Source of the DNA: an uncultured Desulfovibrionaceae bacterium
Lineage (GTDB): Bacteria > Desulfobacterota > Desulfovibrionia > Desulfovibrionales > Desulfovibrionaceae
Assembly (NCBI GenBank): GCA_947074125.1
Contig: CAMTOM010000118.1
Span: 1-5,521, forward strand
DNA length: 5,521 bases
Direction: 5' to 3'
Shown here: in pieces, positions 1 to 5,419 of the stretch
Numbering within the stretch: the stretch's first letter is position 1
Layout: each line of letters begins with the position of its first letter
The notes under the pieces: model-generated
Told to the model about the DNA's origin: nothing
Seen by the model: only the letters and a program-made list of their open reading frames with translations
Database searches by the model: none
Translations under genes and position numbers: made by a program

Positions 1-46
1 TTGGCTTCGTGTGTAAGTATTTTCAGGCAGAGCGGAGGCTTGCATA
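1..46 (-). CDS. possible 5' end of a further gene (partial, runs off the left edge)
   Basis: An ATG at 46 on the minus strand opens a frame that stays open to the window edge, giving only 15 residues (MQASALPENTYTRSQ). It begins 16 bases after the stop codon of the upstream methyltransferase gene. An AAGGA sequence follows that stop, but its roughly 13-base distance from the ATG is longer than usual for a ribosome binding site. The residues are too few to suggest a family. The support is only position, strand and lack of a stop, so this may be chance. If real, it is probably co-transcribed with the methyltransferase. Confidence 0.3.
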
Positions 47-62
47 CTGTCTTCTGTGTCCT

Positions 63-857
63 TCACTGTAGGTGTTGGGCCATATAACCATTACGCGTTG
101 TCCATGTGCGTAATTCTTTTTTGCGTACGATGCTAAAGCCATGCTTTGCAGCAGAGTTTTCAACTTCCTGCATAGACATACGAAAGGTGTATTCTGATGG
201 GCGTCTGTCTGCTACGGGTAAACGCGTGTCTGAGGTATGATATTGATTGTTTGACATAGCATTGTAGCGTGAGCTGATGCAGTCAAAAACAATATAGCCA
301 TTGGGTTTGAGGCTGTCGCGATAGGTATTGAACACATTTTCCAGAGATGCTCCAGGAATGTGATATAACCAGTTCACCGAGAGTAAGGCATCAATATTTT
401 GAGGAAGTTGTCTGGGATGTAAGGCATCATCAATGAAAGCATTAATGTTGGCCTTGTAGTAGCTGTTAAGAAGGTGGCACATGTCAACGGCGGATGTTTC
501 GATGTCGCTTCCTTCCAGATTGTAGAAACCTTTTTGGTGCAACCACAAAAGGTTGGCACCGCTACCACATCCAATTTCAAAGATATGTGCTGAATGCGGG
601 ACAGCTTGTGCTATCCAGCTACAAGGTATGCATACATGAAGGCGCCACGGGCGATATTTGATGGCATAGCTATGCCACCAGCTCGCTTTTGACTGTTTGG
701 AGCACCATTGTAAATATGTTTTTGGAATATGCAATTTGTGGTGAAAATTCATCCAGCCGTACGAATAGCAGAGTATTTTATTAAGCATAGAACACTTTCC
801 CATATGAAAAAAGCATGTGCTGATGTAAGAGCATAATAACTCTTTGCAAATAGCCAT
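63..857 (-). CDS. class I SAM-dependent methyltransferase (start uncertain)
   Basis: Predicted soluble methyltransferase of 264 residues from the first ATG; substrate unknown. The Rossmann-fold SAM-binding core is clear. Motif I is IFEIGCGSG at residues 92-100 with the expected acidic residue, followed by an acidic post-I segment (EGSDIE, 115-120). A motif IV-like VNWLYHIP lies at 161-168, and the LKPNGYIVFD segment at 183-192 is typical of Methyltransf_11/25-type enzymes. The C-terminal part (about 193-264) probably helps bind substrate. The first 60 or so residues are rich in Cys, Tyr and Trp and do not resemble the core. The ATG at 857 has no Shine-Dalgarno sequence and sits just behind a 10-bp hairpin. 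An in-frame ATG at 788 (Met24) has GGGAAAG upstream and may be the true start, giving about 241 residues. The preceding gene candidate ends 19 bp upstream. Methyltransferase class is confident; small-molecule, lipid or protein substrate cannot be told. Confidence 0.87.
   Translation of the reverse strand: MAICKELLCSYISTCFFHMGKCSMLNKILCYSYGWMNFHHKLHIPKTYLQWCSKQSKASWWHSYAIKYRPWRLHVCIPCSWIAQAVPHSAHIFEIGCGSGANLLWLHQKGFYNLEGSDIETSAVDMCHLLNSYYKANINAFIDDALHPRQLPQNIDALLSVNWLYHIPGASLENVFNTYRDSLKPNGYIVFDCISSRYNAMSNNQYHTSDTRLPVADRRPSEYTFRMSMQEVENSAAKHGFSIVRKKELRTWTTRNGYMAQHLQ
795..801 (-). promoter_or_regulatory. candidate ribosome binding site for an internal start at 788
   Basis: On the minus strand GGGAAAG ends six bases before the in-frame ATG at 788. 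The annotated first ATG (857) has only AACATTCTTTTTC in front of it, with no purine-rich motif. This favours translation starting at Met24 of the long reading frame, but the match to the consensus is imperfect. Confidence 0.35.
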
Positions 858-868
858 GAAAAAGAATG

Positions 869-891
869 TTGATGTTTTAAGAAAACATCAA
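869..891 (-). terminator. 10-bp perfect hairpin followed by a T-rich run, terminator- or attenuator-like
   Basis: The bases at 869-878 (TTGATGTTTT) are perfectly complementary to 882-891 (AAAACATCAA), leaving a three-base loop. Read on the minus strand, the stem is followed by CATTCTTTTTC, so the layout resembles a Rho-independent terminator. The stem has only two G-C pairs, so it would be weak. It overlaps the stop codon of the doubtful ORF at 877-1251 and lies 11 bases before the first ATG of the methyltransferase gene. It could end the upstream transcript, attenuate read-through, or shield the 857 start. Confidence 0.4.
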
Positions 892-1251
892 ATTTTCGGG
901 AGGATGTTCTATAGATAAGGCTAGAGAGAAAACATACTGTGATGTTAATAAACGCGATAGTAAGGTATATGGTAAAAGATTGTTTTGTGTGCTTGATATA
1001 TTACAGGGGAATGCCGTGATATTTTCATAAGCATTGAAACTGTCATAGGTAGTTGTTTCATATTCTACTTGTTGATGGTGAAAGTGTGCGTGAGAGACAT
1101 CATGCATGTTGTCAAGCAGAGGGGAGAATAAGCTTATGTACATCAATAAGACACATAAAAAGTGTAGACAAGTACGGAGGTCTCTTGTGCGAACAAATCT
1201 GTGTGATACACACAGACTGCTTGTTTTTATGGCGTGTCGCTTGATGAGCAT
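877..1251 (-). CDS. doubtful small hypothetical protein, one possible membrane segment
   Basis: Open frame of 124 codons that I do not recognise as any family. Residues around 27-47 (CLHFLCVLLMYISLFSPLL region) are hydrophobic and could form one membrane span or an uncleaved signal anchor, after an Arg/Lys/His-rich N-terminus. The middle is rich in His, Tyr, Asn and Thr without a motif I can name. In favour of a gene: it is on the same strand as its neighbours, ends 19 bp before the methyltransferase gene, and starts about 45 bases downstream of a good promoter-like sequence. Against it: no Shine-Dalgarno sequence (TTGGTAAATAT precedes the ATG), perfect inverted repeats inside and at its end, and AT-rich composition typical of non-coding DNA. 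It may be a chance ORF within a regulatory or RNA-encoding spacer. Confidence 0.28.
   Translation of the reverse strand: MLIKRHAIKTSSLCVSHRFVRTRDLRTCLHFLCVLLMYISLFSPLLDNMHDVSHAHFHHQQVEYETTTYDSFNAYENITAFPCNISSTQNNLLPYTLLSRLLTSQYVFSLALSIEHPPENLMFS
1198..1216. repeat. perfect 8-bp inverted repeat (hairpin)
   Basis: TCTGTGTG at 1198-1205 pairs exactly with CACACAGA at 1209-1216 around the three-base loop ATA; four of the eight pairs are G-C. On the plus strand CTGCTTGTTTTTA follows; on the minus strand TTTGTTC follows directly. Either could be a weak terminator, or it could be an operator-like palindrome. It lies inside the doubtful 877-1251 ORF. Confidence 0.5.
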
Positions 1252-1272
1252 ATATTTACCAATATTACAGAT

Positions 1273-1297
1273 ATCAAAAAATCAATACGTTTTTGAT
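1273..1297. repeat. perfect 8-bp AT-rich inverted repeat overlapping a promoter's -10 side
   Basis: ATCAAAAA at 1273-1280 pairs with TTTTTGAT at 1290-1297 around a nine-base loop. It overlaps the edge of the candidate -10 hexamer (1296-1301) and the expected transcription start of the minus-strand promoter. That position would suit an operator or the first hairpin of a leader. In AT-rich DNA such a palindrome could also arise by chance. Confidence 0.4.
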
Positions 1298-1324
1298 GAT
1301 GACTCGTGGTGTATGATATGTCAA
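1296..1324 (-). promoter_or_regulatory. sigma70-type promoter candidate
   Basis: On the minus strand a perfect TTGACA (-35; plus-strand positions 1319-1324) is followed by a 17-base spacer and CATCAT (-10; 1296-1301), which matches four of six consensus bases. The predicted start is near 1290. It would transcribe the doubtful ORF at 877-1251 and the methyltransferase gene at 63-857, and it shows that the 858-1468 gap is not simply empty. No activity data are available; the call rests on consensus and spacing. Confidence 0.45.
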
Positions 1325-1390
1325 GGATATATATTCTATATTTTTTGTAATTTTTTATATTTTAGATACGAAGCAGTGCTCTGATTTTTT

Positions 1391-1422
1391 AGTTTTCCCC
1401 TTATTTTTGCTTTGAGAAAACT
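1391..1422. repeat. 7-bp inverted repeat downstream of the mtaB-like gene
   Basis: AGTTTTC at 1391-1397 pairs with GAAAACT at 1416-1422 across an 18-base loop. It lies 47 bases past the stop codon of the mtaB-like gene, where a terminator would be expected. On the minus strand it is followed by an A-run rather than a T-run, so it is not a standard intrinsic terminator for that gene. No better terminator is visible between 1250 and 1468. Confidence 0.25.
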
Positions 1423-1468
1423 TGTGTTTTGTGTGGGGTCTTGTCATTAGGGATGTAGCGAACGATCA

Positions 1469-2848
1469 TTATGTCTTTGCGGCAGTCGTAACCATAATCG
1501 CTTCTTCTGCCACGCCTACAGGGCGGGTGGGGATAAGGGCATGAGGAGATACCACAGAAGGCATTTTATCCAGTAAACAGGGAACATACCATTCATTCAC
1601 GCTTTTGAGCAGAGTATTGCAGCCAGTATCTGGAGTATCAAGTACAATGTGCATTTGTGGTTCAGCGAGCAGAGAATGCCAGAATATTTTTTGCTTGTTC
1701 TCTATGGCTTCACGTACCTGTCTGGCGCGAGATTGCTTTTCGGCATGGGGGATTTGTTGAGGGAACGAGGCTGCCGCAGTACCTGGGCGAGGTGAGTAGG
1801 GGAATACGTGGGCATATGTGAAAGGGAGGGAGTTGATCAGGTTTAGTGTTTCTGTAACATCTTCTTCTGTTTCACCAGGAAAGCCCATGATGAGGTCTGC
1901 CCCAAGGCCAAAGCGTGGCCAGAATGTCGCAAGTTTTTTGGTGGCATGACAAAGGGTTTCGGCTGTATAATGCCCGCGTCCCATGCGCTTAAGCACTTTT
2001 GAACTGCCACTCTGCAAAGAGATGTGCAGATGTGGGCAGAGCATATGACATGCTGCCAGCGTTTCCAGTCCCTGGTTATCAAGCTGGCTTGGCTCCAGTG
2101 AGCTGATACGCAAGCGTGCGGTATGTCCCCATTCTTCTTCAAGAGCGTTATGAAGTGAGCGAAGAAGTGTCCAGAAATTTCCCAGCTCTGCATTGTCACG
2201 TCCATACTGCCTCAGATTGATACCAGAAATCATAATTTCTCGATAACCGACATTCAGAAGGTGTCTGGCTTCAGCTATAACATCTTCTGGGTGGCGGCTG
2301 GAGACTTTTCCGCGAGTGAGAGGGACAATGCAGTATGTGCAGCGATGTTCGCAACCGTCAGTTATTTTGAGAACAGGTCTGGCTCTATGGTACTCTTTGA
2401 TAGAGAAAGGGGGATAATGATTATTTGAAGGAGAAGAGGTATGAGTGTTTGGCATCAAGCCTTGCACAGTGTTGTGTTCTTGGGCACGTGGGTGAGGCGG
2501 TGGAAGAAGAGAACGGGGATCCTTGAGAAGCTCTGATTTTTGAGCTTGTGGCACAAGCAAGTCAAAATGATGTCCTGCTTCGAGGCGTTCGGCAACGAGA
2601 AGAGCGGAGCATCCTGTCAGGATAATACGGCAGTCTGGTGATTCACGACGTATACGATAGAGGGCATTGCGGGCATCCCGTTCTGCCTTGGCGGTAATGG
2701 CACAGGAGTTGATAAGAACAATATCGGCTCGTGACGGAGAATCCGCCTCAACACCTCCTGACAGTTGCCATTGTTCTCTTAGGGACTGGGTTTCATACTG
2801 GTTCACTTTGCAGCCGAAAGTGAGCATGTAGAATGTCCAGGTTGCCAT
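1469..2848 (-). CDS. mtaB: tRNA (N6-threonylcarbamoyladenosine(37)-C2)-methylthiotransferase MtaB-like
   Basis: Radical-SAM methylthiotransferase of 459 residues, expected to convert t6A37 to ms2t6A37 in tRNAs reading ANN codons, in the cytoplasm. The N-terminal UPF0004 domain (about 4-105) carries the three cysteines for the auxiliary iron-sulfur cluster: C13 in TFGCKVNQYE, C49 in LINSCA and C80 in LTGCSA. The radical-SAM cluster motif C166-x3-C170-x2-C173 lies in DGCEHRCTYC, followed by the LTRGKVSSR block. The core runs to about 380 (LHISLQSGS, GADLIMGFPGE, VFPYSPRPGT), and a TRAM-like tail follows. The CKVNQYE block favours MtaB over MiaB (CQMN) or RimO. A Pro/Asn/Ser-rich linker at about 111-148 looks variable. 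The ATG at 2848 is the first start available, since an in-frame TAG lies ten codons upstream and no ATG, GTG or TTG falls between. No Shine-Dalgarno sequence precedes it, so it may be translated by coupling from pgl, whose stop is 19 bp upstream. Confidence 0.95.
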   Translation of the reverse strand: MATWTFYMLTFGCKVNQYETQSLREQWQLSGGVEADSPSRADIVLINSCAITAKAERDARNALYRIRRESPDCRIILTGCSALLVAERLEAGHHFDLLVPQAQKSELLKDPRSLLPPPHPRAQEHNTVQGLMPNTHTSSPSNNHYPPFSIKEYHRARPVLKITDGCEHRCTYCIVPLTRGKVSSRHPEDVIAEARHLLNVGYREIMISGINLRQYGRDNAELGNFWTLLRSLHNALEEEWGHTARLRISSLEPSQLDNQGLETLAACHMLCPHLHISLQSGSSKVLKRMGRGHYTAETLCHATKKLATFWPRFGLGADLIMGFPGETEEDVTETLNLINSLPFTYAHVFPYSPRPGTAAASFPQQIPHAEKQSRARQVREAIENKQKIFWHSLLAEPQMHIVLDTPDTGCNTLLKSVNEWYVPCLLDKMPSVVSPHALIPTRPVGVAEEAIMVTTAAKT

Positions 2849-2867
2849 GGAGAAAGGTACAGCGGGA

Positions 2868-3623
2868 TCAGTTGCGCTCTACGCCTGTGGCAGCAGCTTC
2901 ATCCACAATCCACACAAGATCGCCAAAGGTTGGGCGTACCATCTGCGCGGGCATGGTTGGTTCTGCCAATAAATCCAGTGCCTTGGAAAGAACATTATGT
3001 TTTTCTGCCCCTGTTACCATAAAGACACAGCAACGGGCATTGTTCAATACCGGAAGAGTGAGTGTCAGACGGTCGGCAGCGCGTTCAGGAACGTACTGGT
3101 CGATGACGAGACGTTTCTTTTCGACAAGTGCGGGAGAGCCAGCAAAAATAGAGCCTGTATGTCCATCTTCTCCCATGCCGAGCATAATAAAATCAAAGCG
3201 GGGGATTTCTCCCTCTGACAGGGCAAATTCAGTATAGAGTTTTTGCTCATAGGCCTGAGCAGCGAGAACGGGATCGCTTTCGCCTTTCATGCGATAGTAG
3301 TGTGTTGCGGCAACATGTGCCAGCAGTTCACGGCGTACCAGACCGTAGTTGCTGTCTTGGTGATCAGGGCCAACACAGCGTTCATCGACCCAATAAATAT
3401 TGATTTTTTCCCATGGAAGATGTTTTCCCCAGTCATCTCTTGCAAGAAGATGGAAAAAGGGAATGGGAGTTACGCCGCCAGAAAGCGCAATGGAACAGGT
3501 ACCTCGTTCATTGATAGCCTGTTCGCACTGTTCTGCAAAAATATGGGCACAACGCTCTGCCATGGCGGCAGGGTCACGATGGATATGCAAATTAAGGTGA
3601 ATAGAGCGTCTATAACCTGACAT
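2868..3623 (-). CDS. pgl: 6-phosphogluconolactonase (DevB/SOL family)
   Basis: Cytoplasmic hydrolase of 251 residues, a usual length for the family, that opens 6-phosphogluconolactone to 6-phosphogluconate, the second step of the oxidative pentose phosphate pathway, after glucose-6-phosphate dehydrogenase. Family signatures appear in order: ALSGGVTP (46-53, phosphate-binding loop), IYWVDERCV (76-84), DSNYGL (90-95), and IMLGMGEDGHTGSIF (146-160), which holds the family's conserved acid/His pair, then the VPERAADRLTLT region (178-189). The SGG, DER and GEDGHT elements separate it from glucosamine-6-phosphate deaminase, its nearest relative. The start at 3623 is well supported by AAGGAG six bases upstream. 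The mtaB-like gene begins 19 bp after its stop, suggesting one operon. The zwf and gnd partners are not in this window. The upstream spacer carries a tandem repeat that might control it. Confidence 0.96.
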   Translation of the reverse strand: MSGYRRSIHLNLHIHRDPAAMAERCAHIFAEQCEQAINERGTCSIALSGGVTPIPFFHLLARDDWGKHLPWEKINIYWVDERCVGPDHQDSNYGLVRRELLAHVAATHYYRMKGESDPVLAAQAYEQKLYTEFALSEGEIPRFDFIMLGMGEDGHTGSIFAGSPALVEKKRLVIDQYVPERAADRLTLTLPVLNNARCCVFMVTGAEKHNVLSKALDLLAEPTMPAQMVRPTFGDLVWIVDEAAATGVERN

Positions 3624-3629
3624 GAAAAA

Positions 3630-3635
3630 CTCCTT
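3630..3635 (-). promoter_or_regulatory. strong ribosome binding site of pgl
   Basis: AAGGAG on the minus strand ends six bases before the pgl ATG at 3623, an ideal spacing. It is the only strong Shine-Dalgarno sequence in the window and fixes the pgl start. Confidence 0.85.
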
Positions 3636-3649
3636 TTGCCTGAATCGCC

Positions 3650-3655
3650 CTTATA
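3650..3655 (-). promoter_or_regulatory. candidate -10 element before pgl, poor -35
   Basis: TATAAG on the minus strand matches five of six bases of the -10 consensus and would place transcription near 3643, about 20 bases before the pgl ATG. The bases 16-18 upstream (CCACAC region) do not resemble TTGACA. If this is the promoter it may depend on an activator; the alternative is read-through from the methyltransferase gene upstream. Confidence 0.25.
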
Positions 3656-3710
3656 CTGACACCTAAGTGCTTGTGTGGGACGAGGGATTGAGAGGGGTGG
3701 CGTTCATGTA

Positions 3711-3778
3711 TTATCGTGTGCTGATTGCTATGCGACTCTCGTTGTTATCGTGTGCTGAGAGACATACGACTCTTGTTG
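3711..3778. repeat. two tandem 34-bp direct repeats upstream of pgl
   Basis: Unit 1 (3711-3744) and unit 2 (3745-3778) abut exactly and agree at 28 of 34 positions. The first 14 bases (TTATCGTGTGCTGA) are identical, and the last 12 differ at one base (CGACTCTYGTTG). The differences cluster in the centre (unit positions 15-22). Such a pair could be a duplicated regulator-binding site for pgl, or a simple slippage duplication between the methyltransferase and pgl genes. No third copy is visible in the window. Confidence 0.8.
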
Positions 3779-3791
3779 GTGATGTACTTTT

Positions 3792-4544
3792 TTATAGATT
3801 ATTTTTGTGACGTAAAGATGTCGCACATTTGACAGAACTGGGTGAGGCGTCAAACTGGGGAGGCACGAGGTATAGTGGTGTTGATGGTGAGAAAAAGAGT
3901 GGTTTTCTATCCAGCCGCAAAGCCATATAGGCTCCGAAGGGCAAAGGAAGGATGTGACTTGAGCAGTGCATAAGCGAAAACTCTTTTCGCCACAGGCAAA
4001 CGGGAGTGTTCAAAATACTTCCCATGGAGAGAGAAGCTTCAGGGGAAAGTTTTTTAAGCAGAAGCCAGTAGCGCCACCAGGGATGATAGTAGCGGGAATA
4101 GGGAGGCTGTTTTTTGCGCAAGAGCATTTTGCAGCGTATACCACACGCGTCTAACGACCAGGAGTTCCAGAACATAAGTAAAAGACCAGATGTGGAAACG
4201 CGCAGGGCTTCTTCAATGCAGGCAGCAGCCTCGTCCTCTGCTTTAGGAATATTGCTGAGCAAAGCATAATCAAAGCGTCCCTCTTCAAAGGGAAGATCTG
4301 TTGGGGGCGCTGCCGTGATTTCCAGATGTGTGCCAAAACGCCTTTGTGCGATCTGTCTGAGAGGAGGATGGTGCTCAGTACCGATAACATCAAAGCCTGC
4401 CTGCCAGAGCAGAGGCAAAAACTGTCCGGTACCGCATTGAATATGAAGCAGGTGGTGTCCTCGGCGCATCCACGTAGCAAGAAAAGGCTGTAACAGGCGG
4501 ATTTGGCGTGTAAAGAGACAGGAAGAAGCGGGGGCGGCATGCAT
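3792..4544 (-). CDS. class I SAM-dependent methyltransferase-like protein with degenerate motif I
   Basis: Predicted soluble protein of 250 residues of the Methyltransf_11 type; substrate unknown. The layout is that of a Rossmann-fold methyltransferase: a glycine loop in LLHIQCGTGQF (32-42), FDVIGTEHHP (51-60) at the end of strand two with E57 as the likely ribose-binding acid, TDLPFEEGRFDYALLSNIP (82-100) as motifs II-IV, and a strand with the FWNSWS segment (125-130). Motif I is unusual: family members normally read (L)D/E-x-G-C-G-T-G, but here the acidic residue is His34 and the first glycine is Gln36. It may still bind SAM or may be a diverged or inactive member. The aromatic run SRYYHPWWRYWLLLKKL (150-166) may contact a hydrophobic substrate. 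The start ATG at 4544 has only a weak GGA ten bases upstream. A separate promoter candidate lies at 4591-4620. Confidence 0.8.
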   Translation of the reverse strand: MHAAPASSCLFTRQIRLLQPFLATWMRRGHHLLHIQCGTGQFLPLLWQAGFDVIGTEHHPPLRQIAQRRFGTHLEITAAPPTDLPFEEGRFDYALLSNIPKAEDEAAACIEEALRVSTSGLLLMFWNSWSLDACGIRCKMLLRKKQPPYSRYYHPWWRYWLLLKKLSPEASLSMGSILNTPVCLWRKEFSLMHCSSHILPLPFGAYMALRLDRKPLFFSPSTPLYLVPPQFDASPSSVKCATSLRHKNNL

Positions 4545-4590
4545 AGTGCGTGTTCCGTCGTGATGGTTCCAGAGTGTTTTCTGTGATGCG

Positions 4591-4620
4591 AGTATAGAAT
4601 AGCACGCCTTGATAAGTAAA
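4591..4620 (-). promoter_or_regulatory. sigma70-type promoter candidate for the 3792-4544 methyltransferase gene
   Basis: On the minus strand TTTACT (4615-4620, four of six -35 matches) is separated by 18 bases from TATACT (4591-4596, five of six -10 matches). Transcription would begin near 4584, leaving a leader of about 40 bases before the ATG at 4544. No hairpin with a T-run follows the PilZ gene stop in 4545-4690, so read-through from that gene is also possible. Confidence 0.45.
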
Positions 4621-4690
4621 GCAGCTTGAGAAGTGATAATAAGGAAAGAAGTTTTTTATATCTTGTTTGAGGTAATATAAAAATAGGGAA

Positions 4691-5320
4691 TTATACAGTA
4701 CTCATATTGTTTTGTTCTGCTATGTGCTGGGAGGAGTCCTGGTATTTTTTAATCCAGTCAGCAATAGGGGGAGCACCAGCTTTAAGGCGACCCCAGTGGA
4801 GGATTTGTGTATTTTGCGCCATGTGATTGAGGTGGGTAAATTCGATACGAAGGGTGAGGCTATGGAGAAAGCTGTTATATGTAGCCTGGAGGCAGCGGCA
4901 TGTGAGCAAAAGATTGAGGGGAGGGCGACGTGAGTTATGGGTAAATATTCCTTCAAAAAAGAGTCTGCGTCCCTCATATGCCTGTGTTTCTATTTCTGTA
5001 TGGATATCTTTAAGGCGGAGCTTCATGCCACCTGCCGAAATATCAATAATTTCCATTCGTTGTTCATTGGTTTGATTGCGAAAGTGGGCTTCTCCCAGTT
5101 CTTCGAAGGTTTCTGGCAGCGCACGTTCGTTTTGAGCCCGCCATAAGCTGAGATTGGTAATGGCATGTGTGGTTGGGCGTATTCGTTCATAGCGGCGTAA
5201 TTCTTTTGCAATATAGCGCTGGGGCATTTGAAGGCGCAGTTCACTCAGCCGATTTTTGGGGTTCCAGGTATTTGTGAGGATTATACTGGGACAGAGAAAG
5301 CCCGTTGTTTTGCGTGTCAT
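4691..5320 (-). CDS. PilZ-domain-like protein, putative cyclic-di-GMP receptor
   Basis: Predicted cytoplasmic protein of 209 residues with the two sequence marks of PilZ domains: an arginine cluster RRYERIR (residues 42-48, satisfying RxxxR with R42 and R46) and, about 45 residues later, D93-I-S95-A-G-G98, which fits the D/N-x-S-x-x-G motif. The following GMKLRL and later LTLRIEFTHL segments fit beta-strands of a PilZ barrel. Such domains bind cyclic di-GMP and control motility, exopolysaccharide or other outputs; which one applies here is not shown. The stretch between the two motifs (about 49-88) is longer than in minimal PilZ domains and polar. No signal peptide, membrane span or second catalytic domain is seen. 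The ATG at 5320 lacks a Shine-Dalgarno sequence and follows an in-frame TAA by three bases; Met32 (5227) is an alternative start that keeps both motifs. Assignment rests on these motifs alone. Confidence 0.75.
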   Translation of the reverse strand: MTRKTTGFLCPSIILTNTWNPKNRLSELRLQMPQRYIAKELRRYERIRPTTHAITNLSLWRAQNERALPETFEELGEAHFRNQTNEQRMEIIDISAGGMKLRLKDIHTEIETQAYEGRRLFFEGIFTHNSRRPPLNLLLTCRCLQATYNSFLHSLTLRIEFTHLNHMAQNTQILHWGRLKAGAPPIADWIKKYQDSSQHIAEQNNMSTV

Positions 5321-5323
5321 AAG

Positions 5324-5419
5324 TTATCGGATGTTGTGTGGAATATGATTACTTAGATTTTTTAGATAGAGCTTGCATTGTTCACGATTGAGACTATTGG
5401 GTACAGAAGTCTCAGGCAT
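5324..5419 (-). CDS. 31-codon ORF directly upstream of and in frame with the PilZ gene
   Basis: An ATG at 5419 opens 31 codons beginning MPETSVPNSLNREQ and ending in NIR, with a TAA stop at 5324-5326. Only one codon separates that stop from the PilZ gene ATG, in the same reading frame. The frame is in fact open back to 5476, 50 codons in all. The composition is protein-like rather than low-complexity. It may be a leader peptide that couples translation to the PilZ gene (which has no ribosome binding site of its own), the remains of a longer PilZ-protein N-terminus cut by a nonsense mutation, or a chance ORF. The ribosome binding site is weak (GAG six bases upstream). Confidence 0.3.
   Translation of the reverse strand: MPETSVPNSLNREQCKLYLKNLSNHIPHNIR
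5389..5414. repeat. 7-bp inverted repeat in the PilZ gene leader
   Basis: TGAGACT at 5389-5395 pairs perfectly with AGTCTCA at 5408-5414 across a 12-base loop. On the minus strand it lies within the first codons of the 31-codon ORF. It could be an operator palindrome or a leader hairpin; no T-run follows, so it is not a terminator. Confidence 0.35.

Noticed and set aside
1198..1230. Plus-strand intrinsic terminator (hairpin 1198-1216 followed by a T-rich stretch)
   Set aside because: No plus-strand gene ends here, and the T-run starts several bases beyond the stem. I kept it as an inverted repeat only.
1106..1384. Plus-strand open frame of 92 codons in the AT-rich gap
   Set aside because: It has no ribosome binding site or recognisable domain, ends in a low-complexity Tyr/Phe/Ile run from AT-rich DNA, and opposes the strand of every supported gene. 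It also spans the inverted repeats and the minus-strand promoter candidate.
1843..2205. Minus-strand 120-codon frame inside the mtaB-like gene
   Set aside because: It is an alternative frame of a gene with intact radical-SAM motifs, and it shows no domain of its own.
2833..3237. Plus-strand open frame of 134 codons over pgl
   Set aside because: It lies antisense to pgl, whose family motifs are unmistakable. Its composition (Arg/Ser/Thr-rich) is that of a shadow frame.
3243..3620. Plus-strand 125-codon frame over the 5' half of pgl
   Set aside because: It is antisense to the well-supported pgl coding sequence and has no family features.
3711..3778. Beginning of a CRISPR array
   Set aside because: The two 34-bp units abut with no spacer between them, there are only two, and no cas gene is in the window.
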